Shown here piece after piece: positions 25,423 to 35,555 of a stretch of 64,000 bases of DNA. Position numbers and translations under genes: made by a program. Below the pieces are notes generated by a model. The model was not told where the DNA came from. It saw nothing but the letters and a program-made list of their open reading frames with translations, and did no database searches. The stretch comes from CAWCDJ01 sp963836015. Its GTDB lineage: Bacteria > Acidobacteriota > Terriglobia > Bryobacterales > Bryobacteraceae. Location: the NCBI GenBank assembly GCA_963836015.1, contig CAWIIF010000011.1:124001-188000 (forward strand), in the 5' to 3' direction. Each line of letters starts with the position of its first letter. Position 1 is the first letter of the stretch.

Positions 25423-25450
25423 CGCCCGTTAGTGTAGCGCGGCGGGGACC

Positions 25451-25876
25451 CTACGATCCCGCGATGTAACTCCGCATGTGGTGCAGTTCCTCGGTCTTCA
25501 CCGCCAGCTCGAAGTTCATCAAATCGCGCATCGAGAGGAACGCCACCACGCGCGAGCCCCTTGTGACCGGCAGATGGCGGCAGGCGTGCGTTTGCATCAG
25601 CTCCATCGCATCCTCCAGGGTGGCAAGCTCGTCGACCGTCGCAAGCTGGGTGCTCATCACTTGGGAGACGGAAGTAGTCTCGGGATCCAGTTTCTCGAGC
25701 ACCACCCGCTTCATCAGGTCGCGCTCACTGAAAACCCCTCGCAGTTCATCCCCATTCAGGACCAGGATGGCTCCCACATGGAGTTCCGCCATACGCCGTG
25801 CCACATCGGCAACGGTGTCATGCTCATCCACACTATACAAATCGCGGTTATGGACGATATCTCGGACCAGGGACAT
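25451..25876 (-). CDS. Protein with paired CBS domains
   Basis: 141 aa consisting of two CBS motifs (residues about 8-62 and 74-128), a module that usually binds adenine nucleotides. Typical strings are VADVARRMAELHVGAILVLNGDELRGVFSERDL and LEDAMELMQTHACRHLPVTR (each shorter than shown regions of the family). No catalytic domain is attached. Target unknown. Divergent from the YkgJ-type gene. Confidence 0.88.
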   Translation of the reverse strand: MSLVRDIVHNRDLYSVDEHDTVADVARRMAELHVGAILVLNGDELRGVFSERDLMKRVVLEKLDPETTSVSQVMSTQLATVDELATLEDAMELMQTHACRHLPVTRGSRVVAFLSMRDLMNFELAVKTEELHHMRSYIAGS

Positions 25877-25943
25877 GATTCCCCCTCCCCGTGGACCGGA
25901 CTATACCACGAAATCCCTCCCGGCAACACATCATAATAAGCAA

Positions 25944-26354
25944 ATGGCCGAAGCCCTGCGATTCGAATGTCAGCCCGGTTGCACCGAATGCTGCCGGCAA
26001 AAGGGTTTTGTATATCTGACCGATGCCGATCTGCCGCGAATGGCGGAGTTTTTGGAGTTAACCGTACAGCAATTCGAGCGGAAGTATGTTTACCGGACTA
26101 AGAACCGCATGCGCCTGCGGGTGCCGCGCGACGTCAACTGTTACTTTCTTCTCGAAGGGGGCTGCTCCATCCACCCCGCCAAGCCGACGCAGTGCCGCAT
26201 CTTCCCCTACTGGCCGGAGTTGCTCGAAAGCCGCCGGGAATGGCGGAAAACGGCGCGCTACTGCCCCGGAATCGGAAAGGGCCCGCTGGTGCAGATCTCG
26301 GACGCCCGCGAACAGGCCCGCGAAATGCGCGAAGGCTATCCCGCGATGTATTGA
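25944..26354 (+). CDS. YkgJ-family cysteine-cluster protein
   Basis: 136 aa. Contains the family's conserved cysteines: CQPGCTECCR at the N-terminus, CYFLLEGGCSIH, PTQCRIFPYWP and a late CPGIG. Members are thought to bind zinc or an iron-sulfur cluster; the biochemical role is not established. The ATG at 25944 gives the usual N-terminus; the open frame continues upstream without similarity. Convergent with the M24 peptidase gene. Confidence 0.82.
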   Translation: MAEALRFECQPGCTECCRQKGFVYLTDADLPRMAEFLELTVQQFERKYVYRTKNRMRLRVPRDVNCYFLLEGGCSIHPAKPTQCRIFPYWPELLESRREWRKTARYCPGIGKGPLVQISDAREQAREMREGYPAMY

Positions 26355-26366
26355 TCGCCGCCCGAC

Positions 26367-27446
26367 CTATACCACGCGCAGCTCTTTACTCGTGGGCGTC
26401 AGGATCTCGCATCCCGTTTCGGTGACCACCACGGTGTCCTCGATACGGATCCCCCCGAAACCTTCCAGATAGACGCCCGGCTCGATGGTAATCGCCATGC
26501 CGGCGGCGAGCCGCATCTTGTCTCGGCGCCCGATGCGCGGCGGCTCGTGGATCTCGAGGCCGAGCCCGTGTCCCGTGGAGTGAACAAACGCACGATCGAG
26601 GCCATAGCCTTTTAGAACGTTCCGCGCGGCGGCATCCACCCGCGCCGTCGGCGCCCCCGCCCGAACTGCATCCACCCCCGCCAGTTGCGCCTCAAGCACC
26701 GCGCGGTACATGCGCTTCACCTTGGCGGAGGGAGGGCCCATGTGCAGCATGCGGGTCATGTCGCTGGCGTAGCCCTCCTGCTGCGCACCCATATCCACCA
26801 CCACGAGCTGGCCGCTTTCGAGCCGTGCCTGGGTGGGCTGCGCGTGCGGCAATGCGGAGCGAGCCCCGCCCGCGACAATGGTCTCGAAGCTGGGCTTCTC
26901 GGCTCCCAGCCGGCGCATGCGGTATTCCAGCTCGGCAGCCAGGTCGCTCTCCTTCATCCCCAGCCGCACACGCGCGGCCGCCTGTTCGAAGGCGCCGGAG
27001 TTGGTCAGGACGGACCGCCGGATCAGCTCGATTTCGGAAGCCGATTTCACCATGCGGAGCTGCTCGATCCACCCCGCCGCGGGCTTCAGCACCGCCTTCA
27101 TGGGCAGCCGGGACCGCAGGGCATCGAAGGCTTCGCAGGTCAGGCGGGCCGGCTCATATCCGATCGACGACACACCCAGCCGGCGGATCGCGGAGATCAC
27201 ATCCACCACCAGCGGGCCTTTGCCGATCTTGATCCGGCAGGTGGTCTCCTGGGCGGCCTGGATCTCGAAGCGCGGATCCGTGAACAGAACGGCCCGGCCC
27301 TCGAGCAACAGCAGGCTGCCGTTGTCTCCCGTAAAGCCCGTCAGGTAGCGCAGGTTGGGTCCCGCGGCGACCAGCAGGGCATCCAGCTTGCGTTCACTCA
27401 AGCCATCCGCCACCGCGCTGCGGCGCACTTCGTATTCGTTCGTCAT
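26367..27446 (-). CDS. M24-family Xaa-Pro aminopeptidase
   Basis: 359 aa. N-terminal creatinase-like domain (about 1-130) and the pita-bread metallopeptidase domain. The five dinuclear metal ligands are seen: D in VVVDMGAQ, D in YASDMTR, H in HSTGHGLGLEIHE, E in ITIEPGVY and E in RIEDTVVV. Removes N-terminal residues before proline, cytoplasmic. Overlaps the lipoprotein gene stop by four bases (ATGA). Last gene of a five-gene operon that includes a sensor kinase. Confidence 0.9.
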   Translation of the reverse strand: MTNEYEVRRSAVADGLSERKLDALLVAAGPNLRYLTGFTGDNGSLLLLEGRAVLFTDPRFEIQAAQETTCRIKIGKGPLVVDVISAIRRLGVSSIGYEPARLTCEAFDALRSRLPMKAVLKPAAGWIEQLRMVKSASEIELIRRSVLTNSGAFEQAAARVRLGMKESDLAAELEYRMRRLGAEKPSFETIVAGGARSALPHAQPTQARLESGQLVVVDMGAQQEGYASDMTRMLHMGPPSAKVKRMYRAVLEAQLAGVDAVRAGAPTARVDAAARNVLKGYGLDRAFVHSTGHGLGLEIHEPPRIGRRDKMRLAAGMAITIEPGVYLEGFGGIRIEDTVVVTETGCEILTPTSKELRVV

Positions 27447-28045
27447 GGTTGTAGGGACTGGGCCAGTTGCAGGGCGCGCCCGGCCAGTTCGCTGGCCTGC
27501 CGAAAGTCGCCTCGCGCCCTGGCATCACCAGCTTGCTTGACGAAACTCCGGACTCGTTCCACGATCGATTGCACCATGGGGGTCAGCCGCTGCTGAGGAA
27601 GCTGGTCGACCACGCGGGTCGCTTCGCGGCCGCGTGCCTCGGACTCGTCGGAGAGGCGCTTCTTCTCGGCAGGTGTCAACTCCTCCTGGATGGGAGGGCG
27701 CTCCTCGGCAGGCGGAGTGGCCACAGGGGGAGCCGGCGCCGCCACCTCCGGCTTGGGCGCGGCCGGGGGGCGCCGCGGCGGTGTCCGCACTGGAGCGGGC
27801 GTCGACGGCGTCTCCTCATGGGGCACGGTCGTGGCCAGCGCCTCCGGCGTTACCGGCTGCGCCGGCGGCAATTGGACGTTGGTCTGGGGAATCGAAAGGG
27901 GCTGCGGCAGGGGAGCGGGCGCCGGGGCCGCGGCGGGCTTGGGCGGAGGCGGCGCCGCCTTGACGACCTTCGGCTTCCGCCCGAGAAAGCAGCCGGAGAG
28001 CGAGATCGCCAACCCGGCCACCAATATTGCTTCCACACGCTTCAT
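27443..28045 (-). CDS. Proline-rich lipoprotein
   Basis: 200 aa. Lipobox LSGC at about residues 16-19, then 110 residues very rich in Pro and Ala (for example KAAPPPPKPAAAPAPAPLP), a likely stalk across the periplasm or peptidoglycan, and a charged helical C-terminal domain ending in a TPR-like helix pair (DFRQASELAGRALQLAQSL). Function unknown. It sits between the sensor kinase and the M24 peptidase in one operon, 15 bases after the kinase stop. Confidence 0.7.
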   Translation of the reverse strand: MKRVEAILVAGLAISLSGCFLGRKPKVVKAAPPPPKPAAAPAPAPLPQPLSIPQTNVQLPPAQPVTPEALATTVPHEETPSTPAPVRTPPRRPPAAPKPEVAAPAPPVATPPAEERPPIQEELTPAEKKRLSDESEARGREATRVVDQLPQQRLTPMVQSIVERVRSFVKQAGDARARGDFRQASELAGRALQLAQSLQP

Positions 28046-28060
28046 TCGGATGGCCTCGAA

Positions 28061-29905
28061 TCAGACGGCAATCGGCAGTCGGATAACGAAGGTAGTGCCT
28101 TTACCCGGTTCGCTGGTGAAATCGATTGTACCATCGTGCAATTGCACGATCCGAAAGGTCATCGCCAGCCCGATGCCGGAGCCGTCCTGGCGGGTCGTGA
28201 AGTACAGCCGAAAGATTTTTTCGCGCAGCTCCGGCGGAATCCCCGAGCCGGTATCGGAAATCCGGATCTCGGCCGTGTCTTCATTCGCCAGCGCATCGAA
28301 GCGAAGCTCTCCGCCATCCGGCATGACCTGCATAGCGTTCACCACGACGTTGAGCACCGCCTGTTTCAGAAGGTCGCGGTCTACCCGCACCGACACTCCT
28401 TCAATGTCCTCCTGCACGACGATTGCAATCTTCGAGGCGTCCGCCTGCGGCCGTGCCAGTTCCACGATTTCACCCATCAGCTCCTGCAGCGGAACGGTGG
28501 TCAGCTTCAACTCCACCGGACGGGTGAAATCGAGGAACGTCTTCACGACCCTGTCGAGCCGCAGAATTTCCCGCGAGATGATCTCCATCTGCGGCTCGAT
28601 GTCGCTCTCGCCGCGCGATAGCTTCGCTTTGGCGACCTCCACGTGCAGCAGGATGGCGTTGAGCGGGTTCTTCACCTCGTGCGCCACGCCTCCGGAGACC
28701 CGGCTGATGGCAGTCAGCCGGTCGGCCGTCCTCAGTTCCCGATTCAACTTCCGCTGCGCTTCCGGGTCGCGCAGGCGGACGAGCAGGGCGGTTCCCGTCA
28801 GCGCGCCGCCGGGCAGCGCCTCCAGCATATCCACGGAAAGCACCACCACCGACGGCCTGACGGAATCCGCTTCCACCAGGCCCAGTGGAACGCGGCGATT
28901 GCGGATGGCCCGGCCGGTCTCCGCGGCCTGTGCGATCAACAGCCCCAGCGTGGTGGCCGGCGGAAAGACGTCCGTGACGGTCTGGCCCGTCAGGTCCGCC
29001 CGCTCGCGGTCCAGGAACTTCTCCACCGATCCCGACGCGAATACCAGCCGCCCCTCGCGATTGAAGATGAATACCGCGTCTTCGAGGTCGTGCAACAGCC
29101 GGTCGATATTCCCGCGCAGGTCCGAAACCTCGTATTGCGCACCCCTCAGGCGCTGGCCCAGCATGCTCACCTTGGAGGCCATCACCGAGAACTCGTCCGT
29201 CGCGGCCTTGGCGGCCATCGCCTTCTCCTGCTCGTACTCGCCGCTGGCGATCAGGTCCAGTTGATGCCGCAGCAGGCCCAACGGCCGCAGCGCCACCGCC
29301 GAAAACAGGAACGTGATGACGAATGCGCCGAGGATAGAGATGATCGCCACTTCCACCGTCCGCCACAGGGTTGTCGGGGCGATATCGTTGCGGATGAACA
29401 CCGGCGCCACGATCACCCGCACCAGCACGACGGGCTTGTGCGTAGTGGGGTCGGCCAGCGCTTTGTCGATCTGGAAAAAGTTCTGGTCGCGAGCGAAGAG
29501 CAGCCTCACTTTCGGCATCCACCCGCTGGCCATCACCTCCCTGCGAAAGTCCGGGTAGGGTCCCGACTTCTGGCCGATTCGCAGGGGGTCGCTGTCCGCC
29601 AGGATTTCATTGGTCTCCGGGTCCACCACCGCGATCTCCAGAATGGCGCGCGCGTTGGTCAGCAGGTCCAGGAGATTGGCCGCCAGCATCTTGTCCCGCA
29701 GGGCCTCACGCAGCGGTACCGTGAGCTGGCTGTTCAGGGTCTGCTTCACGTAGGTAGTCGCCACCAGGTTCAGCACCTCGGCGCGCTCCAGGTTGGCTTC
29801 GAACTGCTGCTGGATGGTGTTGCCCAGGCCGACCAGGGAGATGGCGAAGACCATCGCCACGGCCAGAAGGACGTATCCCAGCGTCAGCTTCACCCGAAGG
29901 TTCAT
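28061..29905 (-). CDS. PAS-containing sensor histidine kinase, no adjacent regulator
   Basis: 614 aa. Membrane segment at about 8-28, a periplasmic double-cache-sized region to about 185, second membrane segment at 186-205, HAMP, a PAS domain (about 265-385), phosphoacceptor H409 in GGVAHEVKNPLNAILLHVE, and an ATPase with NVVVNAMQ, SDTGSGIP and GSGIGLAMTFRI. The HEVKNPL form is of the NtrB/AtoS class, whose partners are usually sigma-54 regulators; none is adjacent. Starts four bases after the oxidoreductase stop. Confidence 0.88.
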   Translation of the reverse strand: MNLRVKLTLGYVLLAVAMVFAISLVGLGNTIQQQFEANLERAEVLNLVATTYVKQTLNSQLTVPLREALRDKMLAANLLDLLTNARAILEIAVVDPETNEILADSDPLRIGQKSGPYPDFRREVMASGWMPKVRLLFARDQNFFQIDKALADPTTHKPVVLVRVIVAPVFIRNDIAPTTLWRTVEVAIISILGAFVITFLFSAVALRPLGLLRHQLDLIASGEYEQEKAMAAKAATDEFSVMASKVSMLGQRLRGAQYEVSDLRGNIDRLLHDLEDAVFIFNREGRLVFASGSVEKFLDRERADLTGQTVTDVFPPATTLGLLIAQAAETGRAIRNRRVPLGLVEADSVRPSVVVLSVDMLEALPGGALTGTALLVRLRDPEAQRKLNRELRTADRLTAISRVSGGVAHEVKNPLNAILLHVEVAKAKLSRGESDIEPQMEIISREILRLDRVVKTFLDFTRPVELKLTTVPLQELMGEIVELARPQADASKIAIVVQEDIEGVSVRVDRDLLKQAVLNVVVNAMQVMPDGGELRFDALANEDTAEIRISDTGSGIPPELREKIFRLYFTTRQDGSGIGLAMTFRIVQLHDGTIDFTSEPGKGTTFVIRLPIAV

Positions 29906-29909
29906 GCGT

Positions 29910-30881
29910 TCAGGAGACCGTCAGCAGCAGCTTGCCTGCGGTCTTCCGTCCCTCCAGATCGCGATGCGCTTCGGCCGCCCGGCTCAGCGGGTAAGTCCGG
30001 TCGATCCGCAATTTCAGCTTCCCGGATGCCACCCAGCCCAGGACGTCGTTGGCGCGCCACAGCAGTTCTTCCCGCGTGAGCAGGTGGTGAGCCAGGCTCG
30101 GCCGCGTCAGGTAAAGCGACCCTTTCCCGTTCAGGACCGTCGGGTCGAACGGCGGAACCGGGCCGCTCGACTGGCCGAACAACGCCAGCAGCCCCCGCGG
30201 ACGCAGGCAGTTCAGGCTCCTATCGAAGGTCGTCTTGCCCACGGAATCGTACACGACATCCACGCCGTGGCCGTCGGTCAGCCGCCGCGCCTCGGTGTCG
30301 AACTCTTCGCGGGTGTAAAAGATCACCGCGTCGACTCCGTGCTCGCGCGCGATCGCGGCCTTTTCCTCGGTGGAGACCGTACCGAAAACCCGCGCGCCCG
30401 CCATCTTCGCCATCTGCACGACCAGCCCGCCGGCGCCGCCCGCAGCCGCGTGGACGAGGCAGGTGTTTCCGCTCTTGAGCGGATAAGTGGAATGGGTCAG
30501 ATAGTGCGCGGTCATGCCCTGCAGCATGGCGGCGGCGGCCGATTCGAAGCTCAGGCCGTCCGGGATCTTCACCAGTTGGGCCGCCGGCACGACGGCGTAT
30601 TCGGCATAGGAGCCGCGCGTCATGGCGTAGGCCACGCGGTCTCCGGGCGCGACTTCGGTGACCTCCGGCCCGACCGCTTCCACCGTGCCCGCGCCTTCGC
30701 TCCCCAGCATGATGGGCAACTCCGCCTTATACAGCGCGATCCGGAAGTAGACGTCGATGAAGTTGACGCCCGCGGCGTGGATCCGCACCAGGGCCTGCCG
30801 CGGCCCCGGCGCCGGCGCCGGCACCTCCGCCAATTCCATCTTCTCCGGACCGCCCGGTTCTCTCACTAGGATGGCTTTCAT
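29910..30881 (-). CDS. Quinone oxidoreductase-like medium-chain dehydrogenase
   Basis: 323 aa. QOR/zeta-crystallin branch of the medium-chain dehydrogenase superfamily, which lacks the catalytic zinc. NADPH-binding region AAAGGAGGLVVQMAK near residue 145-160, the QOR signature GRNFIDVYFR-type segment (AAGVNFIDVYFR) and the closing HRDLEGRKTAGKLLL. Probably reduces quinones or conjugated carbonyls, cytoplasmic. Ribosome-binding site GAGG seven bases before the ATG. Three bases after the stop of the upstream unknown gene. Confidence 0.85.
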   Translation of the reverse strand: MKAILVREPGGPEKMELAEVPAPAPGPRQALVRIHAAGVNFIDVYFRIALYKAELPIMLGSEGAGTVEAVGPEVTEVAPGDRVAYAMTRGSYAEYAVVPAAQLVKIPDGLSFESAAAAMLQGMTAHYLTHSTYPLKSGNTCLVHAAAGGAGGLVVQMAKMAGARVFGTVSTEEKAAIAREHGVDAVIFYTREEFDTEARRLTDGHGVDVVYDSVGKTTFDRSLNCLRPRGLLALFGQSSGPVPPFDPTVLNGKGSLYLTRPSLAHHLLTREELLWRANDVLGWVASGKLKLRIDRTYPLSRAAEAHRDLEGRKTAGKLLLTVS

Positions 30882-30884
30882 CGG

Positions 30885-31436
30885 TCAGCCTCTGCGAAAC
30901 GCTCTTCGGGTATGGATAGCCGCTGCATAGAGTAGCAGATACGTCAACGTAAACGGAAAAGAAAACACACGCGCCAGGGTACGGACCGCGCCCGCCCCGG
31001 CCAGCCCGGCCCGCAGGAGTACAGTTTGGCGGATCGGCTCGAGATGCTTCCGGTCCAGCCAGAAATAGTCGCCGTTTTCATTGATGACGAAGACCTTGGC
31101 GGGAAGGCGCAGGGCCAGCGCCCATTTCCACTTGGCCATGATGGGCTCGCCGGAGCAGACGATTCCCAGGAGTCCGTACCGGTTCGACGCCAGCTCCCGG
31201 TAGAGCCGCCGGCGGCCGTCCCGCCCCCGGTAATCGGTCACCCGGTAAACCCGCGTGTCAGGTTCCGCGAATCCCTGGGGAAGCCCGGAATAGCAGGTCA
31301 CCAGGTCGATCGCGGTCTCCGGCCCCCAGCTTTGGCGCAATCCCGGAATCACCTTTTCCATCAAGACGCGCGAACCGCTCTCCACCAGCAGGATTGCCGC
31401 GGGGGAGGGCAGGCGCCCGGACAAAAAATAACGCAC
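30885..31436 (-). CDS. Protein of unknown function with C-terminal membrane segment
   Basis: 183 aa. The N-terminal part looks like an alpha/beta fold (AILLVESGSRVLMEKVIPGL, AIDLVTCYSGLP) vaguely reminiscent of the nucleotide-sugar side of GT-B transferases, but no motif is diagnostic. A central KVFVINENGDYFWLD strand follows, and a hydrophobic segment at about 160-178 (FPFTLTYLLLYAAAI) may anchor it in the membrane. First gene of the five-gene operon with the oxidoreductase, kinase, lipoprotein and peptidase. Divergent from murQ. Confidence 0.6.
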   Translation of the reverse strand: MRYFLSGRLPSPAAILLVESGSRVLMEKVIPGLRQSWGPETAIDLVTCYSGLPQGFAEPDTRVYRVTDYRGRDGRRRLYRELASNRYGLLGIVCSGEPIMAKWKWALALRLPAKVFVINENGDYFWLDRKHLEPIRQTVLLRAGLAGAGAVRTLARVFSFPFTLTYLLLYAAAIHTRRAFRRG

Positions 31437-31485
31437 TACCTTGAATATACCCCGGCTTCCGCGAGCGGGTCCGGAGTGGACCGAT

Positions 31486-31494
31486 TGCTAAGAT
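31486..31494 (+). promoter_or_regulatory. Extended -10 box of murQ
   Basis: TGCTAAGAT (TGn plus hexamer) ends six bases before the murQ ATG, predicting a transcription start at the start codon itself (leaderless). Confidence 0.5.
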
Positions 31495-31500
31495 GGAGCC

Positions 31501-32389
31501 ATGGCGGCGCTCGACAAGCTTCTTACGGAACAGCCTAACCCGGCGTCCGCCGAGATTGACCGGGTCTCCACCGAAGAGGCGCTGCGCATCATCAATGCCG
31601 AGGACCGCCAGGTGGCGGCCGCGGTGGAGCACGAAATTCCGGCAATCGCCCGCGCGGTGGACGCCATCGCCGCGGCTTTCGAGCGCGGTGGACGGCTATT
31701 CTACATCGGCGCGGGAACCAGCGGACGGCTCGGGGTTCTGGACGCGTCCGAATGCCCTCCGACGTTCAGCGTCCCGCCCGAAATGGTGCAGGGGATCATT
31801 GCCGGCGGAGAGCGCGCGCTGAGCCGCGCCACCGAGACGACCGAGGACGACCCGGCCATCGGCGTCCGCGATTTGCAGGCACGGGGCTTCACGGCGGGCG
31901 ATGTCCTGGTAGGAATCGCCGCCAGCGGGCGCACCCCTTATGTGCTGGGCGCCATCGCCGAAGCGCGCCGCCTGGGAGCGGTCACGGTGGGCATCAGCTG
32001 CACCCCGGATTCCGAGCTGGCACGGGCGGTCGAGATCCCCATCACCCCGCTGCCGGGGCCCGAAATCGTGGCCGGGTCGACGCGCATGAAGGCCGGGACC
32101 GCCCAGAAATTGGTCCTCAACATGCTCTCTACAGGGGCGTTCATCCGGTCGGGTTACGTTTACGGGAACCTGATGGTGAATGTTCAGCCGAAGAACACCA
32201 AGCTGGTGGATCGCGCGCGCCGCATCGTGGCGCAGGCGGGCGGAGTTTCCTATGAACGGGCCGCCGGGCTTCTCGAAGAGGGAGGCCGCAGCGTGCGCAC
32301 GGCGATTCTGATGGCGAAGACGGGGTTGGCCCGCGAAGAGGCCGAGCGCAGGCTCGCCGCGGCGGGCGGAAGGATTCGAAAGGCACTCG

Positions 32390-32397
<8 letters not shown>
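31501..32397 (+). CDS. murQ: N-acetylmuramic acid 6-phosphate etherase
   Basis: 298 aa, normal length. Cleaves the lactyl ether of MurNAc-6-P, giving GlcNAc-6-P in peptidoglycan recycling; cytoplasmic. SIS-domain phospho-sugar site with YIGAGTSGRLGVLDASECPPTF-type segment (shown in parts: GAGTSGRLG, DASECPPTF), the catalytic Glu in EAR, and the family signature GPEIVAGSTRMKAGTAQK-like stretch. C-terminal helical domain. Overlaps murA by eight bases. No ribosome-binding site with normal spacing; a leaderless message is likely. Confidence 0.95.
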
Positions 32398-33646
<1,249 letters not shown>

Positions 33647-33648
33647 AG

Positions 33649-34023
33649 ATGAAACACAATCCGGGATTTCTGAAGCTAGTCGACGACGCGAAGTCGCGCG
33701 TCCGCCAGATCGATATCGAGGGATATAAGCGGATGCTCGCGTCCGGCGAGGAGCACGTCCTGGTGGATACGCGCGAGGACAACGAGTGGACCGCCGGCCA
33801 CGTCGCGGGCGCCGTGCATCTGAGCCGCGGCATTATCGAGCGCGATATCGAGACGAAGTACCCGGAGAAGACTACGACGTTGGTGCTGTACTGCGGCGGC
33901 GGGTACCGCTCGGCGCTGGTGGCCGACAATCTTCAGAAGATGGGCTATACCAACCCGGTCTCACTCGACGGCGGATGGCGCGCGCTGAAAGAATCGGGAC
34001 TCCCGCTGGAGCCGGTAGGGTAG
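33649..34023 (+). CDS. Single-domain rhodanese-like sulfurtransferase
   Basis: 124 aa. Rhodanese fold with the first motif VLVDTREDNEWTAGHVAGAVHLSRG and the active-site loop C82-GGGYRS, whose size fits sulfur transfer. A possible thiosulfate:thiol sulfurtransferase; physiological acceptor unknown. Two bases after murA, probably on the same transcript. Its stop codon (TAG) is the first part of a large inverted repeat. Confidence 0.9.
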   Translation: MKHNPGFLKLVDDAKSRVRQIDIEGYKRMLASGEEHVLVDTREDNEWTAGHVAGAVHLSRGIIERDIETKYPEKTTTLVLYCGGGYRSALVADNLQKMGYTNPVSLDGGWRALKESGLPLEPVG

Positions 34024-34092
34024 GCCTCCGGGCCTGCCCCGCGCAAGCGCGCGCCTCCGGCGCGTGGACAGGCCGGGAGGCCTATCCTACTT
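34016..34092. repeat. Inverted pair of REP-like elements between convergent genes
   Basis: The left arm (from 34016, TAGGGTAGGCCTCCGGGCCT) and the right arm (to 34092, AGGCCGGGAGGCCTATCCTA) are near-perfect reverse complements about 25 bases apart; the centre is itself rich in CGCG. The stop codons of both flanking convergent genes are inside the arms. The related single copy is at 13173-13200. Probable bidirectional terminator or mRNA 3' stabiliser; REP elements are known for both. Confidence 0.7.
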
Positions 34093-35544
34093 GCTCGCGG
34101 CGGGCTTGGATTCCGTGATGCCCAGGTCCGTCAGGACCTTCGGATTCGGTTCGTCCATCGACAGGATGTTGTGGCAGGCGTTGCAATCCTGCGTGATCGA
34201 GTCGCCGTTTTTCGCGTTGTGACCGCCGTCGTGGCACCGGAAGCAGCCCGGGAAATCGGTGTGCCCGATGTTCACCGGATACTTGCCCCAGGTCACGTTC
34301 ATGTCGGGGAAGATATTCCGGTCCCAGATGGCCAGTACCTGATTGGCTGACGACGTCACCTCCGACTGGCGCTGCGACCACACCGCCGGATAGCTCTGCC
34401 GGTAGAACTGCTCGAAGGCCGCCGGGATCTTCTCGGCCGCCTCCGCGCGCGACTGGTAGTTGACCTTCAGAATCTCCAGGCCCTTCTTACGCGCGAAGGG
34501 TAGGGAAGGCGAGATCAAGCCGCCCGCCATGGCCTGATCCATGGCTCGATCGGGCAACTGGTATTGGTGCGACGGCCGGTTGTGGCAGTCGATGCAATCC
34601 ATCGTCCGCATCGTCAGGCCCGCCCCGTCCGGCTTGGCGCCGGAAGCGGCGTAGATGGTGGTCTTTCCCTTATTGTCGTACTCCACCCAGGGAATATTCT
34701 GCCGTTCCTCGTCGGAGTGTCCATACCGGATCACGATGCCGGGTCCCAGGTGCGTGCCGTGAATCCCGATCCCCCGGTTGCCGCCGCCGACCTTCATCAG
34801 CAGCACCGTCTTGGTTGCCGTATTGGCCTCGTCCTCCGCGAACTTGGAGATGATGCGGATGCGATCTTCCGCATACCGTTCCGGCCAGTGGCACGTTTCA
34901 CAAGTCTCCCGCGCCGGGCGCAGGTTGTGGACCGGCGCCGGAATGGGGCGCGGATACGTGTTGAACGTAACGGCGAACACCTGTCCCAAACCGGAGAGCT
35001 TGCTTTTGACAAACCACGACGCACCGGGCCCGATGTGGCACTTCACGCACTCCACCCGCGAGTGCGGCGAGTTCTGGTAGGCCGTGTACTCCGGCTGCAT
35101 GACGTTATGACAGGTCTCGCCGCAGAAGGTGGTCGAATCCATGTAGTTCACCGCGCCGTACGACAACTGGCTGGCGATCACGATGTTGAGAAACGTGGTT
35201 GCGCCGACAAAGTAGGCCAGCCTGCGGAAGTCCCGGTTGCGCCAGTTCAGCGGCGGAAACTCCGGTGGATAAATGCTCTGGCGCCCCTCCCGCTTGCGCT
35301 TGAGCCACATACCCAGGGGAATCAGGATCAGCCCGAGGAAGAACGGGCCCGGAATCGTCAGGAATGCCAAAATGCCGATGTACGGATTGGAGGTCTCGCC
35401 CCGCAGCGTAACGGGCAATAGAAAAAGCCAGAAGATGGTCGCCGTGGTGACGACCACCACGCCTGTCAGGCTGATCCAGTTGTTGGACAGGTGGATGAGA
35501 GGGGACAGCCATCCCTTCTTGGTTTCAGGTTGATTTGGAGTCAT
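34087..35544 (-). CDS. NapC/NirT-like membrane-anchored hexaheme cytochrome
   Basis: 485 aa. Two membrane segments in the first 70 residues, a third at about 110-130, then a periplasmic heme domain. Heme sites: CGETCH (unusual three-residue spacing), CVKCH, CETCH, CIDCH, CFRCH and CNACH. The part CGETCHNVMQPEYTAYQ and CVKCHIGPGASWFVKSKLSG is typical of the NapC/NirT group that oxidises quinol and passes electrons to periplasmic multihemes. Last gene of the cytochrome operon, 11 bases after the b-type cytochrome gene. Its TAG stop is in a REP-like repeat. Confidence 0.85.
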   Translation of the reverse strand: MTPNQPETKKGWLSPLIHLSNNWISLTGVVVVTTATIFWLFLLPVTLRGETSNPYIGILAFLTIPGPFFLGLILIPLGMWLKRKREGRQSIYPPEFPPLNWRNRDFRRLAYFVGATTFLNIVIASQLSYGAVNYMDSTTFCGETCHNVMQPEYTAYQNSPHSRVECVKCHIGPGASWFVKSKLSGLGQVFAVTFNTYPRPIPAPVHNLRPARETCETCHWPERYAEDRIRIISKFAEDEANTATKTVLLMKVGGGNRGIGIHGTHLGPGIVIRYGHSDEERQNIPWVEYDNKGKTTIYAASGAKPDGAGLTMRTMDCIDCHNRPSHQYQLPDRAMDQAMAGGLISPSLPFARKKGLEILKVNYQSRAEAAEKIPAAFEQFYRQSYPAVWSQRQSEVTSSANQVLAIWDRNIFPDMNVTWGKYPVNIGHTDFPGCFRCHDGGHNAKNGDSITQDCNACHNILSMDEPNPKVLTDLGITESKPAASK

Positions 35545-35555
35545 GGATCTCGAAC

